Notes: generated from the sequence alone by a model not told the origin. A DNA stretch of 7,942 nt from DATIBL01 sp035457505 (GCA_035457505.1 DATIBL010000095.1:1-7942), one strand, 5' to 3'. Counted from the first letter of the stretch, positions 1 through 5,458 are shown. Translations and numbers: made by a program.

Positions 1-190
1 CGAAGGTTTCCTCCCCGCCTCGATGCCGCGCGAGGAGATCCGAAAGATCGTGGAGGCAAAGAAGGCGGAGCTCGGCGTTGCGGATAAAAGCGGCATGGGC
101 AAGCTTGTCGGTGCGGTCATGAAAGCATGCGAAGGCAAAGCGGACGGCGGCGATGTGAAGGCCGTTGTCGAGGAGGTTCTGGGAGCCTAG
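1..190 (+). CDS. GatB/YqeY domain protein, 3' end (partial)
   Basis: The frame is open from the left edge and ends at TAG 188-190, giving the last 62 residues of a protein. They match the C-terminal helical part of the YqeY/GatB-tail family: an LP..-[REE]-[I..IV] segment (LPASMPREEIRKIVEAK), then GMGKLVGAVM at visible residues 31-40, then a GKADGGDVKAVVEEVL tail, like the family pattern of DMGKVMGALMPKVKGRADG followed by V..L. YqeY proteins resemble the tRNA-binding tail of the amidotransferase subunit GatB; their exact role is unsettled, though binding of tRNA or aminoacyl-tRNA is the usual suggestion. Full-length members are about 150 residues, so over half the gene lies outside the window. 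A strong hairpin terminator begins 30 bases after the stop, so this is the last gene of its transcript. The family call rests on the conserved glycine-methionine motif only. Confidence 0.85.
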   Translation, partial: EGFLPASMPREEIRKIVEAKKAELGVADKSGMGKLVGAVMKACEGKADGGDVKAVVEEVLGA

Positions 191-219
191 CGGAGTACAC
201 CGACGACAGCATAGAGCGT

Positions 220-249
220 ACGCCCCCTCCGGGGCGTATTTGCTTTTTT
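220..249 (+). terminator. Intrinsic terminator after the YqeY-like gene
   Basis: ACGCCCC (220-226) pairs with GGGGCGT (231-237) around a 4-base loop. A T-run (244-249) follows after a short gap. It ends the transcript of the YqeY-like gene; its T-rich tail doubles as the -35 region of the next promoter. Confidence 0.8.
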
Positions 250-267
250 GGAGATTTATGCTATAAT
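240..267 (+). promoter_or_regulatory. Extended -10 promoter for the 100-aa gene
   Basis: A perfect TATAAT (262-267) is preceded by TG at 259-260 and one base, the extended -10 form TGnTATAAT. A weak -35, TTGCTT, lies at 240-245 with a 16-base spacer, inside the T-tract of the previous terminator. Transcription would start near 274, leaving a leader of about 40 bases. This is the best promoter match in the window. Confidence 0.7.
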
Positions 268-314
268 ACACATAGTTTCACAATTCACCTTCATACTTCT
301 TTGAGGAGCACGCG

Positions 315-617
315 ATGTCGACACGAAAGGGTACTCTCACGAAACAACCCGAGCGCTGGAATCCGATTCTTGACGTACGCTTGTCCGCATCAGGGCGCGG
401 TGGCTGCAGCAACATCGATACTGCAGAGATCGACACCGTCGAAGGACTCATCTTCAGCTTCCGACTTTCTGTCGTTGCACATACTCGCGCGACATGCGTC
501 TCGCACTCTACGAACTACCATGCGGAGTACCCGTTGCACCGGAAAATCTACCAGCGTGCGCTCCAGGTTGCGATCCTCCGCCTCCGCGCAGAACAAAAGA
601 AGGAAAAACAGGCATGA
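315..617 (+). CDS. Hypothetical protein, 100 aa, own promoter and terminator
   Basis: I do not recognise a family. The start is well supported: GGAG (305-308) lies six bases before ATG 315, and an extended -10 promoter lies upstream; the stop is TGA 615-617. The protein has no signal peptide or membrane segment. The N-terminal third is basic (MSTRKGTLTKQPERW), the middle mixed with three cysteines (near residues 31, 60 and 64, too scattered for an obvious zinc motif), and the last 30 residues look helical and strongly basic (KIYQRALQVAILRLRAEQKKEKQA), which would suit contact with nucleic acid or ribosome, though that is inference. Codon choice (third-position C/G, ATC, CTC, GCG) resembles the neighbouring genes. 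A UUCG-loop terminator begins ten bases after the stop, so the gene is monocistronic. A 78-aa frame on the other strand is most likely a shadow. Confidence 0.7.
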   Translation: MSTRKGTLTKQPERWNPILDVRLSASGRGGCSNIDTAEIDTVEGLIFSFRLSVVAHTRATCVSHSTNYHAEYPLHRKIYQRALQVAILRLRAEQKKEKQA

Positions 618-626
618 CGACACCAT

Positions 627-652
627 GGGGGCTTCGGCCCCCTTTTTGTTTT
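627..652 (+). terminator. Intrinsic terminator with UUCG tetraloop
   Basis: GGGGGC (627-632), loop TTCG (633-636), GCCCCC (637-642), then TTTTTGTTTT (643-652). This is a textbook factor-independent terminator with the very stable C(UUCG)G loop. It closes the 100-aa gene and its T-tract abuts the next promoter. Confidence 0.9.
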
Positions 653-671
653 CCGAGAGGTGCGCGATAAT
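643..671 (+). promoter_or_regulatory. Candidate promoter for the 65-aa gene
   Basis: GATAAT (666-671) matches TATAAT at five of six positions. The -35 region 17 bases upstream is just the terminator T-tract (TTTTTG 643-648), a poor match. Transcription would start near 678, about 20 bases before ATG 699. The -10 sits inside a short inverted repeat ATAAT-N6-ATTAT (667-682), probably by chance. Confidence 0.4.
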
Positions 672-698
672 ACTTGCATTATTGATAGCACCTCATCT

Positions 699-896
699 AT
701 GCAAAAGAATCACGTGTACAACCTGATGGAGCAGTGCGCGCAGGAGCACAAATCGCTCTGGCGCATCACGAGCGATTATCTCAAGGATGCCAAGGGGCAT
801 GCGGACGAGATCGCGTTCTGGAAGAAGATGGCAAAGGACAAAAAGGAGCACATCGCCGAGCTCGAGGCCATGCTCGCAAAGCGGCTGAAGAAATAG
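699..896 (+). CDS. Small charged helical protein, 65 aa, unknown function
   Basis: The reading frame extends back to a GTG at 660, but that codon overlaps the candidate -10, so I place the start at ATG 699, giving MQKNHVYNLMEQCAQEHKSLW and so on to TAG 894-896. The protein is almost entirely predicted helix and rich in Lys, Glu, Asp and His. It has a distinctive core: EHKSLWRI (residues 11-18), DYLKDAKGHADEIAFWKKM and KDKKEHIAELE. The aromatic-spaced, charged pattern suggests a two-helix hairpin or small coiled-coil. It resembles small uncharacterised proteins I recall from candidate-phyla genomes, but I cannot name a family. No Shine-Dalgarno sequence is visible before the start. A hairpin terminator follows 30 bases after the stop, so it is expressed alone. 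Confidence 0.75.
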   Translation: MQKNHVYNLMEQCAQEHKSLWRITSDYLKDAKGHADEIAFWKKMAKDKKEHIAELEAMLAKRLKK

Positions 897-925
897 CACC
901 GACACCGACGGACAGTGAACGCTCC

Positions 926-964
926 AAAACGGCCTCGCGTGCATTTGCACTCGGGGTCGTTTTT
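926..964 (+). terminator. Intrinsic terminator, long stem
   Basis: AAAACGGCCTCG (926-937) pairs with CGGGGTCGTTTT (952-963), a 12-bp stem with two G-T wobbles. The loop contains a second small hairpin, GTGC-ATTT-GCAC. The T-run is 960-964. It closes the 65-aa gene; its A-rich 5' arm also gives a T-run on the other strand, so it could act in both directions. Confidence 0.75.
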
Positions 965-972
965 CGTACCAT
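945..972 (+). promoter_or_regulatory. Weak candidate promoter for the 95-aa gene
   Basis: TACCAT (967-972) matches TATAAT at four of six positions, with TTGCAC (945-950) 16 bases upstream. The -35 falls in the loop of the preceding terminator. Transcription would start near 979, about 19 bases before ATG 998. The match is weak; it is reported because some promoter is needed after the terminator. Confidence 0.25.
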
Positions 973-997
973 AGGAAAAGATCGTACTTCTTCCGAT

Positions 998-1285
998 ATG
1001 GACGATAGATACAACTGGCGCGAGGCGCTCCGGATCCATGAGTGTACCGTCGGCTACCACCATCACGTCTTCACGTTCCGTGTTCGAGATTCTGGTGGAA
1101 CCTTCGATGTCTTCCTCGCCACCCACACGCTTCGCGGCGGCGAGATCTGCAAATATGTAAACCACCCGCGGAAACTCGCGTGCGGGAACTCCCCCGATCT
1201 CAAGGCAGCGCTTCTTCAGGCGATCGAGGAGCACATGCGTGACTTCCATCATCTCTCCGTCGTCGACCCGAACGCGACTCCATGA
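998..1285 (+). CDS. Hypothetical protein, 95 aa, histidine-rich
   Basis: I do not recognise a family. The frame extends back to 734, but that part overlaps the 65-aa gene and its terminator, so I place the start at ATG 998 (MDDRYNWREALRIHE). The stop is TGA 1283-1285. Predicted layout: a short N-terminal helix, then three or four beta strands (GYHHHVFTFRVRD, TFDVFLATHTL, EICKYVNHP), then an amphipathic helix (SPDLKAALLQAIEEHMRDFHH). Ten histidines, including HHH at 21-23 and HH at 88-89, make metal binding possible, but they do not form a known motif. There is no signal peptide or membrane segment, so it is probably cytoplasmic. No clear ribosome-binding site is visible. A hairpin terminator lies 17 bases after the stop and is shared with the convergent LOG-family gene. 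The beta-rich body with codon use like its neighbours supports a real gene. Confidence 0.65.
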   Translation: MDDRYNWREALRIHECTVGYHHHVFTFRVRDSGGTFDVFLATHTLRGGEICKYVNHPRKLACGNSPDLKAALLQAIEEHMRDFHHLSVVDPNATP

Positions 1286-1301
1286 ATATCCAAGCACATG
1301 C

Positions 1302-1333
1302 AAAGCGGCGCCACTCAATGCCGCTTTTTGTCT
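1302..1333 (+). terminator. Terminator between convergent genes
   Basis: AAAGCGGC (1302-1309) pairs with GCCGCTTT (1320-1327) around a 10-base loop, and T-run 1325-1329 follows. It terminates the 95-aa gene on the + strand. Read on the - strand the same hairpin is followed by only three T, so it may also, less efficiently, end the LOG-family transcript arriving from the right. Confidence 0.8.
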
Positions 1334-1354
1334 TCCTCATATTTCCGCCACTCA

Positions 1355-2089
1355 CTAGAAGTTGGGCTTCAAGAGATATTTGCGATAGAACCGATTGATC
1401 TCTTTGACCGCTTCGTCGGCAGTATCGACCACTTTAAAGAGATCAAGATCCTCTTCTGAAATATTACCGCTCTTCACGAGCGTGCCCTTGAACCAGTCGA
1501 TCAGCCCGCCCCAATATGCGCGATCGACCATAATTACCGGGAACCTCCCGATCTTCTGCGTCTGGATCAGCGTCAGCGCCTCTGAGAGCTCGTCGAGGGT
1601 GCCATAGCCGCCCGGGAGAACAATGAACCCTTGAGCATAGCGGATGAACATGACCTTACGGACGAAGAAATATTTGCAGTCGAGCTGCTTGTCGTGATCG
1701 ATATACGGATTCGGCGTCTGCTCTTGTGGTAAGCGGATGCACACGCCGACCGATCTCCCTTTTGCGTCGTGAGCGCCCTTATTGGCGGCCTCCATTATCC
1801 CGCCACCTCCCCCGGTGATAATGCCGTAGCCGTTCTTGGTGAGCTTGTATGCCACCTCATGCGCCAACGCGTAGGTCGGGTCTTCGGGCGATGTCCGAGC
1901 AGATCCGAAGATCGAGACGCAGGGGCCGACCTTGTTCAGCATATCGAACCCCGTCACGAACTCGCTCATCACATGGAGCACGTGCCAGGAATCGTTCCCC
2001 TTTGCCTTGCTCCAATCGCGCATCACGTGCCGCCGAAATGCTTTCTTGATCTGGGCTTCGCTCCGTTTCTTATCGCTCGCATTCATCAT
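1355..2089 (-). CDS. LOG-family (TIGR00730) nucleotide 5'-monophosphate phosphoribohydrolase
   Basis: This 244-aa protein has a Rossmann-like fold of the LOG / 'lysine decarboxylase-like' family. Characterised members cleave the N-glycosidic bond of cytokinin riboside 5'-monophosphates or of AMP-like nucleotides, releasing base and ribose 5-phosphate; the true substrate in most bacteria is unknown. Visible motifs in order are SIFGSART (59-66), ITGGGGGIMEAANKGA (91-106), FFVRKVMF (141-148) and the signature PGGYGTLDELSEAL (159-172), whose glycines and Glu are the phosphate-binding and catalytic elements. About 55 residues precede the first core strand, longer than minimal LOG proteins (about 190 aa), which fits the longer bacterial type. 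It begins MM, so ATG 2086 is an alternative start. GGAAG upstream is a weak ribosome-binding site. It is cytoplasmic and transcribed alone; no neighbour suggests a cytokinin role, so nucleotide turnover is the likelier job (inference). Confidence 0.93.
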   Translation of the reverse strand: MMNASDKKRSEAQIKKAFRRHVMRDWSKAKGNDSWHVLHVMSEFVTGFDMLNKVGPCVSIFGSARTSPEDPTYALAHEVAYKLTKNGYGIITGGGGGIMEAANKGAHDAKGRSVGVCIRLPQEQTPNPYIDHDKQLDCKYFFVRKVMFIRYAQGFIVLPGGYGTLDELSEALTLIQTQKIGRFPVIMVDRAYWGGLIDWFKGTLVKSGNISEEDLDLFKVVDTADEAVKEINRFYRKYLLKPNF

Positions 2090-2106
2090 ATCGTTCTTCC
2101 ATTTAG

Positions 2107-2112
2107 CTTATA
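2107..2112 (-). promoter_or_regulatory. Candidate -10 for the LOG-family gene
   Basis: Read on the - strand this is TATAAG (five of six matches), 17 bases before ATG 2089. Transcription would start about 10 bases before the gene. No convincing -35 or extended TG is visible. Confidence 0.4.
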
Positions 2113-2138
2113 GGTCCTCTCTTTCATAACTCCCATGC

Positions 2139-2699
2139 TCACCCCCTGGTCGCACGATCGAGCGGGAATTCGTCGAGTGTGTGGATCACCAGATCAGCAA
2201 CATCCTTCTCCTCGCGCGCTTCGTCGGCATAGGGCAGCACGCGTTCGATCCGTACAGCAAATACGTCCGGCACGACCGCTTTGGCGTTTGCGATATGGTG
2301 CGGCGAATCGTCGATGAACGCATGCCCGGCGGCGCGCGCGGCAGCGTGCACGTCGAGATAGCGCGCGATCTCTTCCCCTTTCTCGCCCTGGGTCATAATG
2401 ATGCCGTCGACATACGGAACGATCCCCGACCCGGAGATCTTCTTCTGCTGAAGTTTTGTATTGAGTGAAAAGGTCAGGATCACGATCCGATAATGCTCCC
2501 GAGCGCGGACGAGAAACGCTTCTGTGTCGGGATAGAGCATCGCATGAAAATCCGGCGACGGAATCCGTTCGGTGACAATATCCGCGACTCGATCGGCGCG
2601 AGATTCGGCGTCCGGACCAAGCCATTCGTAGAATTCCGACGTATCGAAAAGCGTCAGATCGACGTCCAGAAAAAGGAGGGGTTTGGATGTGTCCGGCAT
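2139..2699 (-). CDS. HAD-superfamily hydrolase, 186 aa
   Basis: The protein carries the four HAD signature motifs. Motif I is FLDVDLTLFDT, with nucleophile D12 and acid/base D14. Motif II is IVILTFS with T76. Motif III is a lysine, probably K107 in QGEKGEE. Motif IV is FIDDSP with D130 and D131 for Mg2+. HAD enzymes form an aspartyl-phosphate intermediate and usually act as phosphatases on small phosphorylated metabolites; the substrate cannot be read from sequence. A cap of about 50 residues (20-70) sits between motifs I and II. The frame extends far upstream into the neighbouring gene. I choose ATG 2699 (MPDTSKPLLF) because an extended -10 lies exactly seven bases before it; ATG 2708, three codons earlier, overlaps that -10. 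It is cytoplasmic. The stop TGA lies 49 bases before the LOG-family start, and the two genes seem to have separate promoters. Confidence 0.9.
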   Translation of the reverse strand: MPDTSKPLLFLDVDLTLFDTSEFYEWLGPDAESRADRVADIVTERIPSPDFHAMLYPDTEAFLVRAREHYRIVILTFSLNTKLQQKKISGSGIVPYVDGIIMTQGEKGEEIARYLDVHAAARAAGHAFIDDSPHHIANAKAVVPDVFAVRIERVLPYADEAREEKDVADLVIHTLDEFPLDRATRG

Positions 2700-2706
2700 C
2701 AATTCC

Positions 2707-2715
2707 ATCGTACCA
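2707..2715 (-). promoter_or_regulatory. Extended -10, leaderless start of the HAD gene
   Basis: On the - strand this reads TGGTACGAT, i.e. TGn followed by TACGAT (four of six matches). Seven bases separate it from ATG 2699, so the mRNA would begin at or next to the start codon. A 10-bp perfect palindrome, CGGAATTCCG (2720-2729), lies just upstream and could be an operator. Confidence 0.45.
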
Positions 2716-2741
2716 CACCCGGAATTCCGCCGCCCGAAGGC

Positions 2742-2773
2742 AAAAAACCCGCTACGCATATCTGCGAAGCGGG
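2742..2773 (-). terminator. Terminator overlapping the end of the proline dehydrogenase-like gene
   Basis: On the - strand CCCGCT (2773-2768) pairs with AGCGGG (2753-2748). After a T-T mismatch an inner CGCA/TGCG pairing closes a GATA loop, and six T (2747-2742) follow. The TAG stop codon (2754-2752) lies within the 3' arm, so the hairpin is partly coding sequence. Confidence 0.85.
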
Positions 2774-3708
2774 TGGAGCACATGACGGAACGGGAGCGCG
2801 AGCACCCTGGTCCAGAGATACCGTGCACGACGGCGGTGAAACGCGATATCCGCGTTCGGACACCAATAATCGACGAACGTAATGTAGACCGACGCCTTTC
2901 CTCCGAGAGCAACATGCTCGTCCATCATCCCCTCGCCGATCGGGCCGTAGAGTTTCTGGAGGACATACGCATCCCCGATCGGGACGCCGATCTCGGCAGC
3001 CCATGCACGCATCGCGCGCGCGAGCGTAGAGTCGGCAACCGTCGCCATGTACGGGCGTTCGTGCGCCGCGATGAGGTCGCGGAACATCCGCTCGTATGCA
3101 GCGAAGAGCGCTCGCCCTCGAAGACGCGAACAATGCCGCTCTTCGCGATAGACGCCCGCACCTTTGACGATGCGGAGATCGAAGCGTCCTATGCCGTGCG
3201 TGCTCGCAAGCTTTGCGCGCTCATCCTCCGGAAGGTGCATCTGCAAGGCCGCGCGGATCGTACCGATAAACCCGGAGGTGGCCGCATTTGCGACGATCCC
3301 ATAGGCAACATCGAGCGTGCGCCGCGATTCGGCGTCGATCTCGACTTCGATCCCGCTCCTGCGCGCGAACCAGAGAATGCGGAAGAGATGCTCCGCGGCT
3401 TTTGCCGGCGAGAAACCCATCCCGAGCTGCGAGAGCTTCACTGCGACGTTGCCGCGATCAGCATCTGACATCATTTCGATCTGTTCGACGATCGTGTCCG
3501 CCGCAAGCCGCGCGTCGAATTCGCATGCCGCATCTTCGAACGCGAGATGGTATGTCACCAGCCTTCCCTTTGCCCGTTCGCGCGCACCAGTCACAAGCGC
3601 TTCCTTCGGCGTCGTTCCTCCGAGGAACATCCCGCGAATGCGCCGACCGTACAGGCTCATGACCGCCGCGTCGATAGCGCGGCCGAGTATATCAAGGATC
3701 CCTCTCAT
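2752..3708 (-). CDS. Proline dehydrogenase-like FAD enzyme, divergent
   Basis: This 318-aa protein has the length and strand order of monofunctional bacterial proline dehydrogenase (about 307 aa), an FAD TIM barrel that oxidises proline to pyrroline-5-carboxylate. Visible family elements are VAVKLSQLG with K91, VEIDAE with D125 and E127, LQMHL (155-159), LRIVKGAG with K182, LQKLYG (250-255), VYITFVDYW (274-282) and an arginine cluster HRRRARY (291-297). Several usual active-site positions differ: the ATH motif reads MATVAD, the EFQ motif reads VLQ, and the Glu of RRxxEN is replaced by Arg. Substrate is therefore uncertain, and loss of activity is possible. The frame runs upstream to 3834, but ATG 3708 has GGAG five bases before it, and upstream codons overlap the next gene. 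No pyrroline-5-carboxylate dehydrogenase gene is adjacent. The first 30 residues are mildly hydrophobic without a clear signal peptide. Confidence 0.82.
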   Translation of the reverse strand: MRGILDILGRAIDAAVMSLYGRRIRGMFLGGTTPKEALVTGARERAKGRLVTYHLAFEDAACEFDARLAADTIVEQIEMMSDADRGNVAVKLSQLGMGFSPAKAAEHLFRILWFARRSGIEVEIDAESRRTLDVAYGIVANAATSGFIGTIRAALQMHLPEDERAKLASTHGIGRFDLRIVKGAGVYREERHCSRLRGRALFAAYERMFRDLIAAHERPYMATVADSTLARAMRAWAAEIGVPIGDAYVLQKLYGPIGEGMMDEHVALGGKASVYITFVDYWCPNADIAFHRRRARYLWTRVLALPFRHVLHPLRRYA

Positions 3709-3736
3709 TGCCTCTCCCAACGAAGCGTCTTCCGGC

Positions 3737-3764
3737 ACAATAGCGCTCCGGGAGAAAGAATCAA
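3737..3764 (-). promoter_or_regulatory. Promoter of the proline dehydrogenase-like gene
   Basis: On the - strand TTGATT (3764-3759, four of six matches) and TATTGT (3742-3737, four of six matches) are separated by 16 bases. The -35 overlaps the stop codon of the upstream membrane protein gene. Transcription would start near 3730, leaving a leader of about 22 bases that contains the GGGAG ribosome-binding site. Confidence 0.45.
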
Positions 3765-4288
3765 CTCCCCTCGCGCACACGGAGCGCTCTCTCCGCTCGT
3801 GCACGATACCACCACCACGCATATGCCCCAGCAAGGAAAACGAGATTCGGGATGAAGATTGATGGCGTCCCCCAGCTCACACCGTCGAATGTCGCATCCG
3901 AAAGCGGCCAAAATACCGGCGTCGGAAAAAATTCCCGTGAGTGGGTAAAAATGTCCATCAGAATATGCAGGCCCCATGCTCCGAGGATCCAAGGAGGGCG
4001 GCGGAGGATGACATACGCAAGAGCGAACACCGCAAAGAAGACGATCAGGCTGTGCGTCAAACTATAGAGCGAAAAAACGTACTCAGGGATTCCGTCATAC
4101 CCGCTCCCTGGACGCGGAGGAGAAAAGACCGCGCCAGTGACGATCGCGTCCCAGAGAAATCCGATGAAGGGAATCGTGAACGGAATCGCATCCGGGAGCG
4201 CACCAATGAGCGTTGCCAATGCGAATGTTCGCTTCGAACTTCGGCCGAAACCGACGCCGCCCCAGAGCGCATGAGAGACAATATCCAT
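3761..4288 (-). CDS. YdjM/DUF457-type membrane-bound metal-dependent hydrolase
   Basis: This 175-aa integral membrane protein begins MDIVSHALWGG, the characteristic N-terminus of the YdjM (LexA-binding inner membrane protein-like, PF04307) family, annotated as putative metal-dependent hydrolases. Conserved polar residues sit in or beside membrane helices as the family predicts: H6, D33 (GALPDAIP), H79 (SLTHSL), H108 and D112 (LHILMDIFTHS), and H116. Together they could bind one or two metal ions at the membrane face. Membrane segments are roughly residues 21-46, 72-95, 99-115 and 144-161, followed by a basic C-terminal tail (WWWYRARAERALRVR) expected in the cytoplasm. The substrate is unknown; family members have been suggested to act on lipid-linked or phosphorylated substrates, without firm proof. 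The start at ATG 4288 is fixed by the conserved motif. It is divergent from the CapA-like gene, 60 bases between start codons. Confidence 0.88.
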   Translation of the reverse strand: MDIVSHALWGGVGFGRSSKRTFALATLIGALPDAIPFTIPFIGFLWDAIVTGAVFSPPRPGSGYDGIPEYVFSLYSLTHSLIVFFAVFALAYVILRRPPWILGAWGLHILMDIFTHSREFFPTPVFWPLSDATFDGVSWGTPSIFIPNLVFLAGAYAWWWYRARAERALRVREGS

Positions 4289-4299
4289 ACACGGATCGT

Positions 4300-4305
4300 A
4301 GCATA
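4300..4305 (-). promoter_or_regulatory. -10 element of the YdjM-like gene
   Basis: On the - strand this reads TATGCT, four of six matches to TATAAT and identical to the -10 proposed for the divergent CapA-like gene. It lies 11 bases before ATG 4288, so the leader would be only a few bases. No -35 or extended TG is visible. Confidence 0.4.
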
Positions 4306-4333
4306 TCTTTGCCGCTCATGAGGATCGCGCATG

Positions 4334-4342
4334 TGCTATGCT
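4334..4342 (+). promoter_or_regulatory. Extended -10, leaderless start of the CapA-like gene
   Basis: TGCTATGCT is TGn followed by TATGCT (4337-4342). Six bases separate it from ATG 4349, so the transcript would begin at about the start codon. No Shine-Dalgarno sequence is present. Confidence 0.5.
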
Positions 4343-4348
4343 TCGCGT

Positions 4349-5458
4349 ATGAGCCGCATCCGCACTCCGGCCGTCGTCCTCCTCTCGAGTATCTCCATCG
4401 CCGGAGTCGCACTTCTCGTTGCCGCTGATCCGTCGATCATCACCCATCTACGCGCTGCGGTCGTCACCACCTCGGTCACCGTGCTTCCGCGCACTCCCCC
4501 GCCGGAAGCTCCGACTGCGCCGATCGCGATCGCATCGTCGAGTGCGCCCAAGATTGCTCGCGCCGCTTCTGCCGCCACCTCAAGCGCAGTTCGGCTGCTC
4601 TTTGTCGGCGATATCATGCCGTCGCGCTATGTGGCGCAAAAGATGGCCCGCAATGGACGAAGCTACCCTTTCCGGGATAGCGCCTACCTTACGCGCGGCG
4701 CCGATCTCGCCTTCGCCAATCTCGAATCTCCCGTGACGCCCGGCCGCCCGATCGCGAATTCCGAAATGACGTTCCGTACCGACCCAGAGGTGCTGCCAGA
4801 GCTCGGCCGCGCAGGATTCGACGTCGTCTCGCTCGCGAACAACCATACGCCAAACTGGGGCGAAGCAGGCATCCGCGATACGATGCGATATCTCGCCTCC
4901 TCTTCGATCGCATTCGCCGGAGCAGGAACGACGAGCCAGGCATACGCGCCCGTCTTTGTTGATGCGGGCGGCATGCGAGTCGCGATCGTCGCGGCAAACG
5001 ATACCGATGTGGTCCCGACGCGCTATTGCGCGAGCGCGACGCGCACGGGCACAGCCTGCGTCGATCTCGCGCGGATCGCGAGCGTGATCACCGACGCGAG
5101 AGCCTCCGCAGATTTCGTCGTTTTCACGATGCATGCGGGAGTGGAGTACGCCACGAGCTCAAGCGCGAGACAGCGACAGATCGCACGGACGGCCATCGAC
5201 GCCGGAGCAGACGCCGTGATCGGCCATCATCCGCACGTGATCCAAAATGAGGAGACCTACAAGAGCAAGCCGATCTTCTACAGTCTTGGCAACTTTATCT
5301 TCGACCAAGATCTTTCCCCGGCGACACAGCGCGGGCTTGTGGTCGTGCTCAATGTGTCGCGGGACGACAAGCGTATCGTCGCGATCGAGCGCTATCGCGT
5401 GCGGATCGAGGACTACGCACGCCCCGTCGTCACCTCTTCTTCGACAATGCCGTTCTGA
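4349..5458 (+). CDS. CapA/PGA_cap family metallophosphatase-like protein, membrane-anchored
   Basis: This 369-aa protein belongs to the CapA family (PF09587), known from poly-gamma-glutamate capsule synthesis and related to calcineurin-like metallophosphatases. Metal-site motifs in order are FVGDIMPSR (D88), FANLESPVT (N124, E126), SLANNHTPNWGEAG (N164, N165, H166), TMHAGVEY (H262), GHHPHVIQ (H293, H294, H296) and YSLGNFIFDQ (N315). The N-terminus is a membrane anchor or signal peptide (residues 6-26). A Pro/Ala/Ser/Thr-rich linker (45-80) then puts the catalytic domain outside the cell membrane. No capB, capC or capE genes are next to it, so a capsule role is not supported; lone CapA homologues are common and their substrates mostly unknown. 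ATG 4331 is an in-frame alternative, but it lies before the -10, so I chose ATG 4349. The gene has no visible terminator and may read into the GH13 gene. Confidence 0.92.
   Translation: MSRIRTPAVVLLSSISIAGVALLVAADPSIITHLRAAVVTTSVTVLPRTPPPEAPTAPIAIASSSAPKIARAASAATSSAVRLLFVGDIMPSRYVAQKMARNGRSYPFRDSAYLTRGADLAFANLESPVTPGRPIANSEMTFRTDPEVLPELGRAGFDVVSLANNHTPNWGEAGIRDTMRYLASSSIAFAGAGTTSQAYAPVFVDAGGMRVAIVAANDTDVVPTRYCASATRTGTACVDLARIASVITDARASADFVVFTMHAGVEYATSSSARQRQIARTAIDAGADAVIGHHPHVIQNEETYKSKPIFYSLGNFIFDQDLSPATQRGLVVVLNVSRDDKRIVAIERYRVRIEDYARPVVTSSSTMPF

Noticed and set aside
667..682. Inverted repeat ATAAT-N6-ATTAT over a candidate -10
   Set aside because: Five-base AT-only arms are expected by chance near a promoter; no extension of the symmetry.
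127..726. A 199-aa open frame on the + strand
   Set aside because: It runs through the YqeY end, two terminators and the 100-aa gene in another frame; composition is Arg/Ser-rich and has no domain.
776..1318. A 180-aa open frame on the - strand
   Set aside because: It overlaps two + strand genes and terminators at 926 and 1302 and shows no motifs; a shadow of GC-rich coding sequence.
2683..3468. A 261-aa open frame on the + strand opposite the proline dehydrogenase-like gene
   Set aside because: Arginine-rich translation without motifs; the opposite frame has clear family motifs, a ribosome-binding site and a terminator.
3709..3834. N-terminal extension of the proline dehydrogenase-like protein by 42 residues
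   Set aside because: It overlaps the end of the YdjM-like gene and its promoter; the residues look unlike coding sequence, and ATG 3708 has a good ribosome-binding site.
4580..5134. A 184-aa open frame on the - strand inside the CapA-like gene
   Set aside because: The CapA frame has six conserved motifs; the antisense is low-complexity Arg/Ala/Gly.
4349..5458. Capsule (cap/pgs) operon reading of the CapA-like gene
   Set aside because: No CapB, CapC or CapE homologue adjoins it; the neighbour is a GH13 enzyme with its own promoter.
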